Part shown: piece by piece, positions 1 through 7,757 of the stretch
How positions within the stretch are numbered: position 1 is the first letter of the stretch
Layout: each line of letters starts with the position of its first letter
Source of the DNA: VRUE01 sp963737575
Lineage (GTDB): Bacteria > Actinomycetota > Thermoleophilia > Solirubrobacterales > 70-9
Reading direction: 5' to 3'
Assembly: GCA_963737575.1 (NCBI GenBank)
Contig: CAVTTJ010000006.1
Span: 62,001 to 126,000, forward strand
DNA length: 64,000 bases
Made by a program: the position numbers and the translations under genes
Notes under the pieces: model-generated
Database searches by the model: none
What the model saw: the letters and a program-made list of their open reading frames with translations, nothing else
Told to the model about the DNA's origin: nothing

Positions 1-149
1 CCGCGCGAGAGCCTGTAGAGAGGCGTGTTCAGCTTCCCGGTCCAGCGCAGCCCCGTCGCCCCGAGCGACATCGAGAGGCGCGAGTAGAAACGGTCGCGAG
101 GCACGACCGCGAGTATCTCAGAGCCGGCGCGTGGCGCCTTTCCCGTCAT
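1..149 (-). CDS. Partial CDS, N-terminal fragment, possibly F420-dependent (deazaflavin) reductase-like
   Basis: A reading frame opens at an ATG at 149 on the minus strand and runs off the left edge, giving about 49 residues (MTGKAPRAGSEILAVVPRDR and on, ending NTPLYRLSR at the border). The LNTPLYRLSR stretch faintly recalls the N-terminal helix of small deazaflavin-dependent nitroreductase-like proteins, but too little is present to assign it. The start codon lies in the loop of a strong inverted repeat (133-167). A gene is more likely than not; its function is essentially unassigned. Confidence 0.4.
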   Translation of the reverse strand, partial: MTGKAPRAGSEILAVVPRDRFYSRLSMSLGATGLRWTGKLNTPLYRLSR

Positions 150-167
150 ATGGACGGGAAAAGCGCC
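133..167. repeat. Inverted repeat with a start codon in its loop
   Basis: Two 15-nt arms (133-147 and 153-167) pair with one mismatch around the 5-nt loop ATATG. On the minus strand the loop supplies the start codon of the partial gene at 1-149. It could be an operator or an RNA hairpin that hides the start site. There is no T-tract on either side, so a terminator is less likely. Confidence 0.6.
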
Positions 168-198
168 AGGCCCGACCAATTAGAATCACCAAGTTCCC

Positions 199-280
199 GG
201 GGGAGTGTCCGAGTGGTTAAAGGAGATTGGCTGTAAACCAATTGGCTCTGCCTACGCAGGTTCGAATCCTGCCTCCCCCA
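199..280 (+). tRNA. tRNA-Tyr (GTA)
   Basis: The acceptor arms GGGGGAG (199-205) and CTCCCCC (273-279) pair perfectly, followed by discriminator A280. The anticodon stem ATTGG/CCAAT encloses loop CTGTAAA with anticodon GTA at 233-235. A long variable arm, typical of bacterial tRNA-Tyr, precedes the T arm GCAGG-TTCGAAT-CCTGC. CCA is not encoded. TAGAAT at 181-186 is a plausible -10 element. A minus-strand lipoprotein reading frame ends inside the antisense of the 3' half. Confidence 0.97.
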
Positions 281-836
281 TCAGTAGCCGGGTTCCAGCT
301 GATATGCCGGATCCGTCGGCGGCGGCCCGCTCAGTTCCGCTTTCGTGAGATCCACCTTTCCCTCCTTCGGGGAAAAGGCTGACCACGCGGTTGCCTGCAA
401 GTTCCACGAGCGCACTGAGCCGGCCGACGTGACTCGCTGAGACAAGGACGTGCCCACAAAGGGGCGGCGTATCAGCAGGCGCCTTGGCGTTCGGGTGGAT
501 GATCGTCGGCAGCCGCTCGTCCGTCAGAAGGGCGGGTGGTCGCAGATCCACTTCGACAGCTGCGCCATACAGCGCGTTCGCATTTTCCGTCCATGGGGTC
601 ACTCCGGCAAATGAGAGCCGTCGTCCGGCGGCGATCCGCCGGACGAGCTCGTCCTGCCTGACGATTGACTTGAGTCGGCGCGTGGTTTCGGGTGGGAGTG
701 GATTTCGTACAAAGTGCCCAGAGGGACGGAGGTTGCAAGCCGTCAGTCCGGTCGAATCCGAGCTGCCGCCGCACCCGGCCGCGATCAGAGAACAGGCGAG
801 AGCCACGGGGATCGAGAGCCGGCTGCCGCGAAGCAC
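252..836 (-). CDS. Putative lipoprotein of unknown function
   Basis: A GTG start at 836 gives 194 residues with a lipoprotein signal peptide: Arg at positions 3 and 6, a hydrophobic core, and the lipobox IAAGC (Cys22), then a Ser/Gly-rich linker. The rest has no family motif I recognise; two further Cys lie in the mature part. No stop codon occurs before the tRNA-Tyr gene, so the frame continues into the tRNA antisense and ends at 252. The terminal GEAGFEPA is the usual translation of a tRNA T arm, not evolved protein sequence. The signal peptide supports a real gene. The natural C-terminus is doubtful. Confidence 0.6.
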   Translation of the reverse strand: MLRGSRLSIPVALACSLIAAGCGGSSDSTGLTACNLRPSGHFVRNPLPPETTRRLKSIVRQDELVRRIAAGRRLSFAGVTPWTENANALYGAAVEVDLRPPALLTDERLPTIIHPNAKAPADTPPLCGHVLVSASHVGRLSALVELAGNRVVSLFPEGGKGGSHESGTERAAADGSGISAGTRLLMGEAGFEPA

Positions 837-883
837 GGCGCCAGCCTAAAGCCGCGGGAGGCCGCTGCTGGGATGATGCCGCG

Positions 884-1603
884 ATGGGCTCGGCTTCTCT
901 CAGTGGGCGCGTGATCGCGATCGCCGGTATCGGCGGCGGGCTCGGGGCGGTCGTCGCCGAGCGGCTCGGCGGGGCTGGGGCGACCATCTGTGGGGCGGAT
1001 CGCGAGCAGGCGCATGCCGACGCTGTCGGCGCGGCGCTCGGTCTGCCGGAGGATCGCTGGGACTCCCGCGCCGTCGACCTTCTAGACGAGGACGGAGCGC
1101 GTGAGTGGTGCTCGGCGCTGATCGAGCGGTTCGGCCGCGTCGACGGCCTGATGCACCTGGTCGGCGGCTGGCGCGGGGGAGAGCCGCTGCACACGGCGCC
1201 GCTGGAGGACTGGGCGCTGCTCCAGGACCTCCTGATCCGCACCGTCCAGCACACCAGCCGCGCCTTCCACGACGCCCTCGTCGCGAGCGGCAGCGGCCGC
1301 TTCGTGCTGGTCTCGGCCAAGCAGGCGCAGGCGCCCTCCAACACCAACGCCGCCTACGCCGCGGCGAAGGCGGCGGCCGAGGCTTGGACTCTGGCGCTCG
1401 CCGACGGCTTCCCCGGCACCGGCGCCACGGCCAACATCGTCGTCGTCGAGGCGATCCTTACCCAGCGGATGCGGGAGGAGAGCCCCGGTGAGGAGTTCCC
1501 CACCTTCACCCCCGCCGAGCACATCGCAGACGCGATCGCATTTCTCTGTTCGGACGCGGCCGCGGAGATGAATGGGCAGCGATTGCTGCTAACGATGGGG
1601 TAG
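884..1603 (+). CDS. Short-chain dehydrogenase/reductase (SDR) family protein
   Basis: This is a 239-residue classical SDR. The Rossmann glycine motif is a variant (GIGGGLG, residues 15-21). The NNAG position reads LVGG (92-95). The catalytic set is Ser144, Tyr158 and Lys162 (YAAAK). It is a cytosolic NAD(P)-dependent oxidoreductase of unknown substrate. The ATG at 884 is preferred over an upstream in-frame start, because it begins just before the first beta strand and the upstream residues look non-coding. The stop abuts the MerR start at 1604, so the two genes are probably co-transcribed and the regulator may respond to this enzyme's substrate. Confidence 0.85.
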   Translation: MGSASLSGRVIAIAGIGGGLGAVVAERLGGAGATICGADREQAHADAVGAALGLPEDRWDSRAVDLLDEDGAREWCSALIERFGRVDGLMHLVGGWRGGEPLHTAPLEDWALLQDLLIRTVQHTSRAFHDALVASGSGRFVLVSAKQAQAPSNTNAAYAAAKAAAEAWTLALADGFPGTGATANIVVVEAILTQRMREESPGEEFPTFTPAEHIADAIAFLCSDAAAEMNGQRLLLTMG

Positions 1604-2359
1604 ATGGCGAAGCCTGCCGAGGGGGAGATGACGATCAGGGAGCTGGCGGAGCGGACCGGGATGAGCGTCCGCAACATCCGCGCCCACCAGACACGCGGCC
1701 TGCTGCCGCCGCCGGTGGTCCGCGGCCGCACCGGCTACTACAACGAGGAGCACGTCGTCAGGATCGAGCTGACCCGCGAAATGCAGGCCGACGGCCTCAA
1801 CCTCGAGGCGATCCGGCGCGTCCTCGAAAGCGGCGACGGATCGGCGGCGGCGATTTCTGACTTCACCCGCCAGCTGCGGGCTCCGTTCGAAGACGAGGCG
1901 CCGGAGATCGTCGAGGGGGGCGAGATCGCCGGGATCTGGGGCGAAGGGGCGAACCCGGAACGCCGCGAGCGGGCCGAAAAGATCGGCCTCGTCCGGACCC
2001 TGCCCGATGGCAGGATCGAGATCATCAGCCCGAGCATGCTGCGGGCGGCCGCCGAGCTGGCGGGGCTCGGGATCGGCCCGGAGGCGGCGCTCACGGTCGC
2101 CGAGAAGCTGAAACGCCACGCCGACGGCTCGGCCCGCGCCTTCGTCGACCTCTTCTCGAAGGAGCTCTGGGGACCGTTCGAGGAGGCGGGCCACCCCGAG
2201 CACGACTGGCAGCGGATGAGCGAGGCCCTCGAACGGCTGCGGCCGCTGGCAGCGGGCACGGTGCTGGCGATGTTCAAGATCGCGATGGGGGAGGCGGTCG
2301 AGAAAGAGAGCGAGCGGACCCTGCGGCGAGCCGCCCGCAAGACGAAAAAGAGGGGCTAG
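1604..2359 (+). CDS. MerR family transcriptional regulator
   Basis: A 251-residue regulator. Residues 10-80 form a MerR winged helix-turn-helix: TIRELAERTGMSVRNIRAHQ, the GLLPPP turn, and the Y-N-E-E-H wing. The C-terminal part is long and helical with no metal-binding Cys pair, so a small-molecule or protein effector is more likely than a heavy metal. Its ATG follows the SDR stop with no gap, implying translational coupling. The downstream gap (2360-2421) holds a 7-bp GC hairpin near 2377-2396 without a T-tract. Confidence 0.85.
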   Translation: MAKPAEGEMTIRELAERTGMSVRNIRAHQTRGLLPPPVVRGRTGYYNEEHVVRIELTREMQADGLNLEAIRRVLESGDGSAAAISDFTRQLRAPFEDEAPEIVEGGEIAGIWGEGANPERRERAEKIGLVRTLPDGRIEIISPSMLRAAAELAGLGIGPEAALTVAEKLKRHADGSARAFVDLFSKELWGPFEEAGHPEHDWQRMSEALERLRPLAAGTVLAMFKIAMGEAVEKESERTLRRAARKTKKRG

Positions 2360-2407
2360 GCCGGAATTTGCGGACGGGGGCGGCCGCCTGGCCGCCGAGC
2401 GCGAACG

Positions 2408-2413
2408 GATAAT
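2408..2413 (+). promoter_or_regulatory. -10 element for the dCTP deaminase gene (leaderless)
   Basis: GATAAT lies 8 nt before the ATG at 2422, so transcription would start at or within a base or two of the start codon. No Shine-Dalgarno sequence fits the gap. The same spacing recurs at 5600, 21033, 28159 and 32645. Confidence 0.5.
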
Positions 2414-2421
2414 TTCCGCCC

Positions 2422-3594
2422 ATGAGCGATGCAGAGACAGCCACCGCCGGAGTCGCCGGCGGCCGCGCGCCTGAGGCGCTGGCCGGTGTCCTGCCCTCGC
2501 AGGAGCTGACCCGGGCGGTCGAGGCCGAATGGGTCAACTCGGGCGACTACCGGATCCGCCCCGAGGCGATCCAGCCGGCGAGCATCGACCTCCGCCTCGG
2601 CGACTTCGCCTGGGCGCTGCGCTGCAGCTTCCTCCCCGACATCGACTCGACCGTTGAGGAGAAGACCGAGGGCCTCGCGTTCCAGAAAATCGACCTCCGC
2701 GACGGCGCCGTCCTCGAGCGCGACCGGCCCTACCTGGTTCCGCTGATCGAGGAGCTTGCGCTGCCCGACGACATCAGGGCCAAGGCCAACCCGAAGAGCT
2801 CGACCGGCCGGCTCGACGTCTTCACCCGCGTCCTCACCGACCGCCACCACCGCTTCGACGAGATCCGTCCGGGATACCACGGGCGCCTCTACCTGGAGGT
2901 GGTGCCGCGCTCCTACGCGATCCAGGTCCAGACCGGTCTCTCGCTCAACCAGCTCCGCCTCGCCCGCGGCGAGGTCCGGCTCGGCGACGATGAGATCCGC
3001 AGCCTCCAGGCCGAGTTCCCGCTCCTCTACCTCGACTCGCACGCCCTGCGCGAGTCGGAGCTCGCCCTCGCCGACGGCCTCTTCCTCAGCGTCGACCTCT
3101 CCGGGCCGAGCGACAGGATCGTCGGCTACCGGGCGAAGAAGAACAGCCTCCCGATCGACCTCTCGCGGATCCGGGCCTACCGCTGGACCGACTACTGGGA
3201 CCCGGTCTTCCCGGAGTCAGGCGGGAGGATCGTGCTCGAGCCCGAGATCTTCTACCTGCTGCTCTCGGCCGAGGGCGTCTGCATACCGCCGCAGATCGCC
3301 GCCGAGATGATGGCCTACGACCCGACCGCCGGCGAGCTCCGCACCCACTACGCGGGCTTCTTCGACCCCGGCTTCGGCTACGACCCGGCCGGCGACCGCC
3401 ACGGCAGCCGCGCCGCGCTCGAGGTGCGGGCGCGCGACGTCTCGTTCATGGTCGAGCACCGCCAGCCGGTCTGCAAGTTGGCGCTGGAGCGGACCACGGC
3501 GCCGGCAGAGCGGCTCTACGGGGCCGACATGGGCTCCAACTACCAGGGCCAGGTGACGATGCTCAGTAAGCACTTCGAGGAGCAGAGCGGATGA
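2422..3594 (+). CDS. dcd: 2'-deoxycytidine 5'-triphosphate deaminase
   Basis: A 390-residue protein of the long dCTP deaminase type (two tandem dUTPase/Dcd-like beta-barrel halves), which converts dCTP to dUTP for thymidylate synthesis. Visible motifs are QPASIDLRLGD near residue 55, the signature NPKSSTGRLDVFTRVLTD near 125, and PGYHGRLYLEVVPRSYAI near 150. The second half repeats the fold with FFDPGFGYD near 310. Single-domain Dcd proteins are about 190 residues, so this is the duplicated form. Its 3' end overlaps the convergent MerR gene by 32 nt. The start is supported by a -10-like GATAAT 8 nt upstream. Confidence 0.88.
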   Translation: MSDAETATAGVAGGRAPEALAGVLPSQELTRAVEAEWVNSGDYRIRPEAIQPASIDLRLGDFAWALRCSFLPDIDSTVEEKTEGLAFQKIDLRDGAVLERDRPYLVPLIEELALPDDIRAKANPKSSTGRLDVFTRVLTDRHHRFDEIRPGYHGRLYLEVVPRSYAIQVQTGLSLNQLRLARGEVRLGDDEIRSLQAEFPLLYLDSHALRESELALADGLFLSVDLSGPSDRIVGYRAKKNSLPIDLSRIRAYRWTDYWDPVFPESGGRIVLEPEIFYLLLSAEGVCIPPQIAAEMMAYDPTAGELRTHYAGFFDPGFGYDPAGDRHGSRAALEVRARDVSFMVEHRQPVCKLALERTTAPAERLYGADMGSNYQGQVTMLSKHFEEQSG

Positions 3595-4036
3595 GCGAGC
3601 GCACCCGCCGCCGGCGTGCGATCAGCTCCCCTTCCAGCTTCTCGATCTCATCCCGCCGCCGCCGGACCAGCTCGAGCTGTTTGGCGATGTGGTCGAGCGA
3701 CTCGTCGAGGATCTCGCGCCGCCGGACGGGGTCCTCGACGCCGGCCTGCCACTCGCGGCGCAACGCCGCGCGGGCGTCCTCGGCGGTGACGAGCGCCTTC
3801 AGCTCCTCGAGCGAGACGCCGAGCAGGTCCTTGAGGCGGAGCAGCTCGGTCAGGCGCTCGACGTCGCCGCTCTGGTAGGTCCGGTGGGCGCCGGGCTCGC
3901 GGTCGCCGGCCGCGGGGAGGAGGCCGATCTCCTCGTAGTAGCGGATCGTGCGCGGCGTCGTCCCGGTCAGCTTCGCGACCTCGCCGATCCGAAGCTGCTC
4001 GCCGCCGGACCCGTTGCCACCACTGCCCGCGCTCAT
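3563..4036 (-). CDS. MerR family transcriptional regulator of the adjacent exporter
   Basis: A 157-residue MerR regulator starting at the ATG at 4036. Residues 15-85 carry the DNA-binding domain (LRIGEVAKLTGTTPRTIRYY, EEIGLLPA, YQSGDVERL), followed by a long coiled-coil dimerisation helix rich in Arg and Glu. The upstream exporter gene stops in the same ATGA (4033-4036), so the two are translationally coupled. An ACGT-N2-ACGT dyad at the exporter start (5538-5552) is a candidate operator. It probably controls the exporter and itself in response to a hydrophobic drug or acyl compound; this is inferred from context. Confidence 0.88.
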   Translation of the reverse strand: MSAGSGGNGSGGEQLRIGEVAKLTGTTPRTIRYYEEIGLLPAAGDREPGAHRTYQSGDVERLTELLRLKDLLGVSLEELKALVTAEDARAALRREWQAGVEDPVRRREILDESLDHIAKQLELVRRRRDEIEKLEGELIARRRRVRSLIRSAPRSAY

Positions 4037-5547
4037 CGCACTGCCGCCTCTTCGAGCAGGGAGTCGTCGGCCGGGCCGGGTGCGGCGACGTGGCTCGGTC
4101 GCAGCAGCGAGACACCGGCGCCGATGACAGAGGTCGCGGCGAGGACCCAGAGCGCTGTGTGCATGTTGTGGATGAAGGGCGCCAGCTGGGCTTCGGTCAG
4201 ACCGGAGGCGAGGCCGGAGAAGATCGCGAAGAGGACCTTCTGCGGCACCGCCGCGGTCACGATCGCGAGGACGAAGGCGATCGAGATCACGGCGCCGGTG
4301 TTCTGCAGCATCGTCCGCGCTCCGGCGGCGATCCCGCGGCGATCGGCGGGGACGGTCCCCATCATCGCCGCGGTGTTGGGCGAGTTGAACATCCCGGAGC
4401 CGATCCCGACGAGGCCGAGCCAGAGCCCGCTCTGCCAGTAGGCGCTGTCGGCCTGGAGCGTCGTCATCCCGGCGAGCGCGACGGCGCCGACGAGCATCCC
4501 GAGCGCGGCCAGCATCCGCGAACCGTGGCGGTCGGCCCAGATCCCGGCGAGGGGGGAGGCGATTAGCATCCCGATCGCCATCGGGGCGAGCTTGATCCCG
4601 GCGGTGATCGGGTCGTCTCCCTGGGCGCCCTGGAAGTAGAAGACGAAGATGAAGAGGAGGGCGAACCGCGAGAGCCCGTTGATGAACGCGGCGCCTGTCG
4701 CGGCGGCGAACATCCGGTTGCGGAAGATGCCGAGGTCGAGCATCGGGGCGCTGCCGCGGTGCTCGATCAGCACGAACAGCGGCAGCAGGATGACGCTGGC
4801 GATCAGCGACCCGATCACGAGCGGGTCGTTCCAGCCGGATATGCCTCCGCGCGAGATTCCGTAGACGAGGCCGGTGAGGCCGAGGACGAAGGTGGTCGTC
4901 CCGGCGAGGTCGAGGCCGCGGACGGGGTCGCGGGAGGAGAGCTCGCGCAGGACCAGGGCCGCCCAGAGCGCCCCGGCGAGGGCAAGCGGCACGTTGAACC
5001 AGAAGACCCAGTGCCACGAGATCGAGACGAGCGCGCCGCCGAGGACGGGGCCGATGACGAGCCCGATCGCGGCGACCATCGTGTTGGTGCCCATCGCGAC
5101 CCCGAGCTGCTCCTTCGGGAATGCGTCGGTGACCAGGGCAGGGCCGTTGGCGAAGATGAAGGCGCCGCCGATCCCCTGCGCGATCCGCCACAGGATCAGC
5201 TCGGTGCCCGATGAGGAGAATCCGGCACCGAGCGAGGCGGCGGCGAAGACGACGAAGGCGCCGACGAATGCCGTCTTGCGGCCGAAGAGGTCGGAGAGGC
5301 GGCCGGCGGTCAGGACCAGCACGGTCGAGGAGATCATGTAGGCGAGGATCACCCAGACGAGCTGTAGGAGCGAGGTCCCGAGCGAGCGCTCGAGATCGGG
5401 AAGGGCGATGATCAGCGTCCCGGAGTTGGTGGCGACGAGGAGCATTCCGAGGCTGGTGCAGGAGAGGGCCCACCAGCGGTAGTGCTCGTGGTCGGCATCG
5501 ACCCCGAGACTCGATCGGCGACGATCAAATCTCTTTCTTACGTTCAC
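4033..5547 (-). CDS. DHA2-family MFS drug exporter (EmrB/QacA type)
   Basis: A proton-driven multidrug exporter of about 504 residues with 14 predicted membrane helices. The conserved loop after helix 2 reads GRLSDLFGRKTAFVGAF, and helix 5 has the antiporter motif (GLVIGPVLGGAL). The GTG at 5547 leaves about 26 cytoplasmic residues before helix 1, usual for the family; an in-frame TTG at 5583 would add 12. Neither has a Shine-Dalgarno sequence, and the divergent ytoQ gene starts at 5604/5613, so the shorter form leaves room for promoters. The 3' end overlaps the MerR gene by 4 nt. Confidence 0.88.
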   Translation of the reverse strand: MNVRKRFDRRRSSLGVDADHEHYRWWALSCTSLGMLLVATNSGTLIIALPDLERSLGTSLLQLVWVILAYMISSTVLVLTAGRLSDLFGRKTAFVGAFVVFAAASLGAGFSSSGTELILWRIAQGIGGAFIFANGPALVTDAFPKEQLGVAMGTNTMVAAIGLVIGPVLGGALVSISWHWVFWFNVPLALAGALWAALVLRELSSRDPVRGLDLAGTTTFVLGLTGLVYGISRGGISGWNDPLVIGSLIASVILLPLFVLIEHRGSAPMLDLGIFRNRMFAAATGAAFINGLSRFALLFIFVFYFQGAQGDDPITAGIKLAPMAIGMLIASPLAGIWADRHGSRMLAALGMLVGAVALAGMTTLQADSAYWQSGLWLGLVGIGSGMFNSPNTAAMMGTVPADRRGIAAGARTMLQNTGAVISIAFVLAIVTAAVPQKVLFAIFSGLASGLTEAQLAPFIHNMHTALWVLAATSVIGAGVSLLRPSHVAAPGPADDSLLEEAAVR

Positions 5548-5552
5548 GTCAA
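5538..5552 (-). promoter_or_regulatory. Candidate MerR operator TTGACGTGAACGTAA
   Basis: Two ACGT cores are separated by 2 nt in a near-palindrome, TTGACGT-GA-ACGTAA read on the minus strand. This resembles the TTnACGTnnACGTnAA type of site recognised by several actinobacterial and proteobacterial MerR proteins such as LiuR. It overlaps the exporter start codon, as expected for control of the exporter-merR operon. Confidence 0.5.
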
Positions 5553-5599
5553 TTAGTCTAGCGCGGAGCGAAGCTGCCCGCAAGCCGTCCGGGGCGGCA

Positions 5600-5605
5600 T
5601 AGGAT
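5600..5605 (+). promoter_or_regulatory. -10 element for the ytoQ-like gene (leaderless)
   Basis: TAGGAT ends 7 nt before the ATG at 5613. The identical hexamer appears in both directions at the SRP RNA/antiporter promoter (28159-28183). Confidence 0.45.
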
Positions 5606-5612
5606 GAGGGCG

Positions 5613-6074
5613 ATGGCCGAGCGCACCTGGCAGGTCTATCTCTCCGGGGAGATCCACTCTGACTGGCGCGAGAGGATCGAGGCCGGTCTCGGCGAGGCGG
5701 GCCTCCCGGTCGAGTTCTCGGCGCCGGTCACCGATCATTCCGCCTCCGATGACGCCGGGGTCGGCACCCTGGGCGAGGAGAGCGAGCCGTTCTGGCGCGA
5801 CCACATGGGCGCCGGCGTCAACGCGATCAGGACCCAGACCCTGATCCGCGCCGCCGACGTCGTCGTCGTCCGCTTCGGTGACAAATACAGGCAGTGGAAC
5901 GCGGCTTTCGACGCCGGCTACGCCGCCGCGCTCGGCAAGCCCTACGTGACCCTCCACGACGCTGAGCTCGACCACGCGCTGAAGGAGGTCGACCGCGCCG
6001 CCCAGGGGACGGCGCGGAGCGCCGAGCAGGTCGTCGACGTCCTCCGCTACGTGATCCGCGGCGAGCTGCCGTAA
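5613..6074 (+). CDS. YtoQ family protein
   Basis: A 153-residue protein matching the YtoQ family: VYLSGEIHSDWRE at the N-terminus, PVTDHSASDD near residue 40, and a DVVVVRFGDKYRQWNAAFDAG block near residue 85. The family resembles nucleoside 2-deoxyribosyltransferases, but its reaction is not established. The ATG at 5613 is chosen because TAGGAT (5600-5605) lies 7 nt before it and fits a leaderless transcript; the alternative ATG at 5604 would overlap that element. It is divergent from the DHA2 exporter and followed 7 nt later by the NTF2-like gene. Confidence 0.85.
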   Translation: MAERTWQVYLSGEIHSDWRERIEAGLGEAGLPVEFSAPVTDHSASDDAGVGTLGEESEPFWRDHMGAGVNAIRTQTLIRAADVVVVRFGDKYRQWNAAFDAGYAAALGKPYVTLHDAELDHALKEVDRAAQGTARSAEQVVDVLRYVIRGELP

Positions 6075-6081
6075 TTTGGTC

Positions 6082-6567
6082 ATGTCCGCCGACGCCAACC
6101 GGGCCCTGATCGAGCGCTTCTACGCTGCCTTCGGGCGCACCGACGGTGCCGAGATGACCGCCTGCTACGCCGACGACGCGCATTTCCGCGACCCGGCCTT
6201 CGGCGATCTGCAGGGCGACGAGGTGGGGGCGATGTGGCGGATGCTGACCGAGCGCGCGACCGACCTCGTGATCGAGCTCCACGAGCACGACGCCGATGAG
6301 GACCGGGGAAGCGCCCACTGGATCGCCCGCTACACGTTCACCGGCGGCCATCCGGTCGTCAACGACATCAGGGCGACCTTCCGCTTCGCCGACGGCCTGA
6401 TCGCCGATCACGTCGATGATTTCGACTTCCGGCGCTGGGCCCGCCAGGCGCTCGGGCCGTCCGGGATCGCCGTCGGCCTGCTGCCGCCGCTGCGCAACGC
6501 GGCCCGCCGCAAAGCCCGCGCCCAGCTCGACGAGTTCATGCAGGCCGAGAGCGCCAGGGGGCCGTAG
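6082..6567 (+). CDS. NTF2-like / SnoaL-like domain protein
   Basis: A 161-residue cone-shaped alpha+beta fold protein of the nuclear transport factor 2 superfamily. The start (ANRALIERFYAAFGRTDGAE), the CYADDAHFRDPAFG strand-loop and a later HWIARYTFTGG strand are typical. Members bind or isomerise small hydrophobic ligands, and the substrate cannot be inferred. The ATG at 6082 is used; an in-frame TTG six bases upstream is weaker. The gene lies 7 nt behind ytoQ and ends 22 nt before the SOS box. Confidence 0.8.
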   Translation: MSADANRALIERFYAAFGRTDGAEMTACYADDAHFRDPAFGDLQGDEVGAMWRMLTERATDLVIELHEHDADEDRGSAHWIARYTFTGGHPVVNDIRATFRFADGLIADHVDDFDFRRWARQALGPSGIAVGLLPPLRNAARRKARAQLDEFMQAESARGP

Positions 6568-6589
6568 CCCGTTCCGTCTTCGGTGCATG

Positions 6590-6603
6590 CGAACATATGT
6601 TCG
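6590..6603. promoter_or_regulatory. LexA-type SOS box CGAACATATGTTCG
   Basis: A perfect 14-bp palindrome that matches the Gram-positive/actinobacterial LexA box (CGAAC-N4-GTTCG). It ends one base before the ATG at 6605 and covers ACATAT (6593-6598), the best -10 hexamer. LexA binding would therefore block transcription of the radical SAM gene directly. Confidence 0.8.
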
Positions 6604-6604
6604 T

Positions 6605-7642
6605 ATGAGGTGGGACGAGCTCAAGACCCAGAACGACCTGAGACTCCCCGGGGTCGGCGACGGCTCGGTCGTCCGCACCTTCGACGCGCCGGAGGCGATG
6701 GGGATCAACTTCCACGAGGTCCGCGCCCACTCGGCGATCAACCACGTGCCCGGTGGCCGCTACGGCTTCAACTACACGATCAACCCCTACAGGGGCTGCA
6801 CCCATGCCTGCGTTTTCTGCTTCGCTCGCCGCACCCACACCTACCTCGACATGAACGCCGGGCGCGACTTCGAGCGTGAGATCGTCGTCAAGGTCAACGT
6901 GCCGGAGCTCGTGCGGGCCGAGCTGGCCCGGCCGAGCTGGAGGCGGGAGCTGGTAGCGCTGGGCACCAACACCGACCCCTACCAGTGGGTCGAGAGCCGC
7001 TACCGGATGATGCCCGAGATCATCACGGCGCTGGAAGAGGCGGCGACGCCGATCTCGGTCCTGACCAAGTCACCGCTGGTGATGCGGGACGTCGATCTCT
7101 ACGAGAGGATGTCGAAGCGGCTGCCGGTCTCGGTCAACCTCTCGATCCCGACCCTCGACCAGAAGGTCTGGCGGGCGACCGAGCCGCACACACCGAGCCC
7201 GGAGGCGAGGCTCGAGGCGGTGGCGGAGCTGCGGCGTCGGGGGATCGACTCCGGCGTCCTGATCGCGCCATTGATGCCCGGCATCAACGACAGCCCCGAG
7301 CAGGTCCAGCCGATCGTCGATCGCGCCCGGGAGGCCGGCGCGACCTTCCTCGGCGGCGTCGCGCTTCACCTCCGCGACGAGGTCCGCGATGTCTTCTTCG
7401 CCTGGCTCGAGGCGAAACGGCCCGACCTGATCCCGAAATACGAGCAGCTCTACTCCGACCGCGCCTACATGCGCCCGGAGCAGCGACAACGAGCAACCCG
7501 CGCCGTCCGCGGCTGGGGCCGCACCCGAATGCAGGGGAAAGCCTCCGATCGAGCGACGCCGACCCCCCATCGGCGAAGAGAACAGAGCCTCTCACCTCGA
7601 TCCGAGCCACAGAACCCGCTACCGCAGGAGGCCCTGTTCTAA
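6605..7642 (+). CDS. Rv2578c family radical SAM protein
   Basis: A 345-residue radical SAM protein with the [4Fe-4S] motif CTHACVFC (Cys65, Cys69, Cys72; CxxxCxxC), close to SPL photoproduct-lyase-like and Rv2578c proteins. Other family blocks are NYTINPYRGC, GTNTDPYQWVESRY and LTKSPLVMRD. The basic C-terminal tail (RTRMQGKAS and on) looks disordered. The ATG at 6605 is preferred over the one at 6587, because the earlier start would run through the SOS box. A DNA-repair role is inferred from regulation and family, not from visible active-site detail. The last 60 residues are poor in family motifs. Confidence 0.85.
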   Translation: MRWDELKTQNDLRLPGVGDGSVVRTFDAPEAMGINFHEVRAHSAINHVPGGRYGFNYTINPYRGCTHACVFCFARRTHTYLDMNAGRDFEREIVVKVNVPELVRAELARPSWRRELVALGTNTDPYQWVESRYRMMPEIITALEEAATPISVLTKSPLVMRDVDLYERMSKRLPVSVNLSIPTLDQKVWRATEPHTPSPEARLEAVAELRRRGIDSGVLIAPLMPGINDSPEQVQPIVDRAREAGATFLGGVALHLRDEVRDVFFAWLEAKRPDLIPKYEQLYSDRAYMRPEQRQRATRAVRGWGRTRMQGKASDRATPTPHRRREQSLSPRSEPQNPLPQEALF

Positions 7643-7757
7643 CGGTCGCTGTCGGGGCTCACCGCAACCTTCCAAGTGAATCCGGTCCCGGGGCCCCCGC
7701 ATGTGAGTCGATGACCCGCATCGCGGGCGGGTCGCGGGAGCCTCCGGTCGAGGAGGG

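Noticed and set aside
2377..2396. Terminator after the MerR gene near 2.38 kb
   Set aside because: GGCGGCC/GGCCGCC forms a short stem but no T-tract follows, and such stems are frequent by chance at this GC content.
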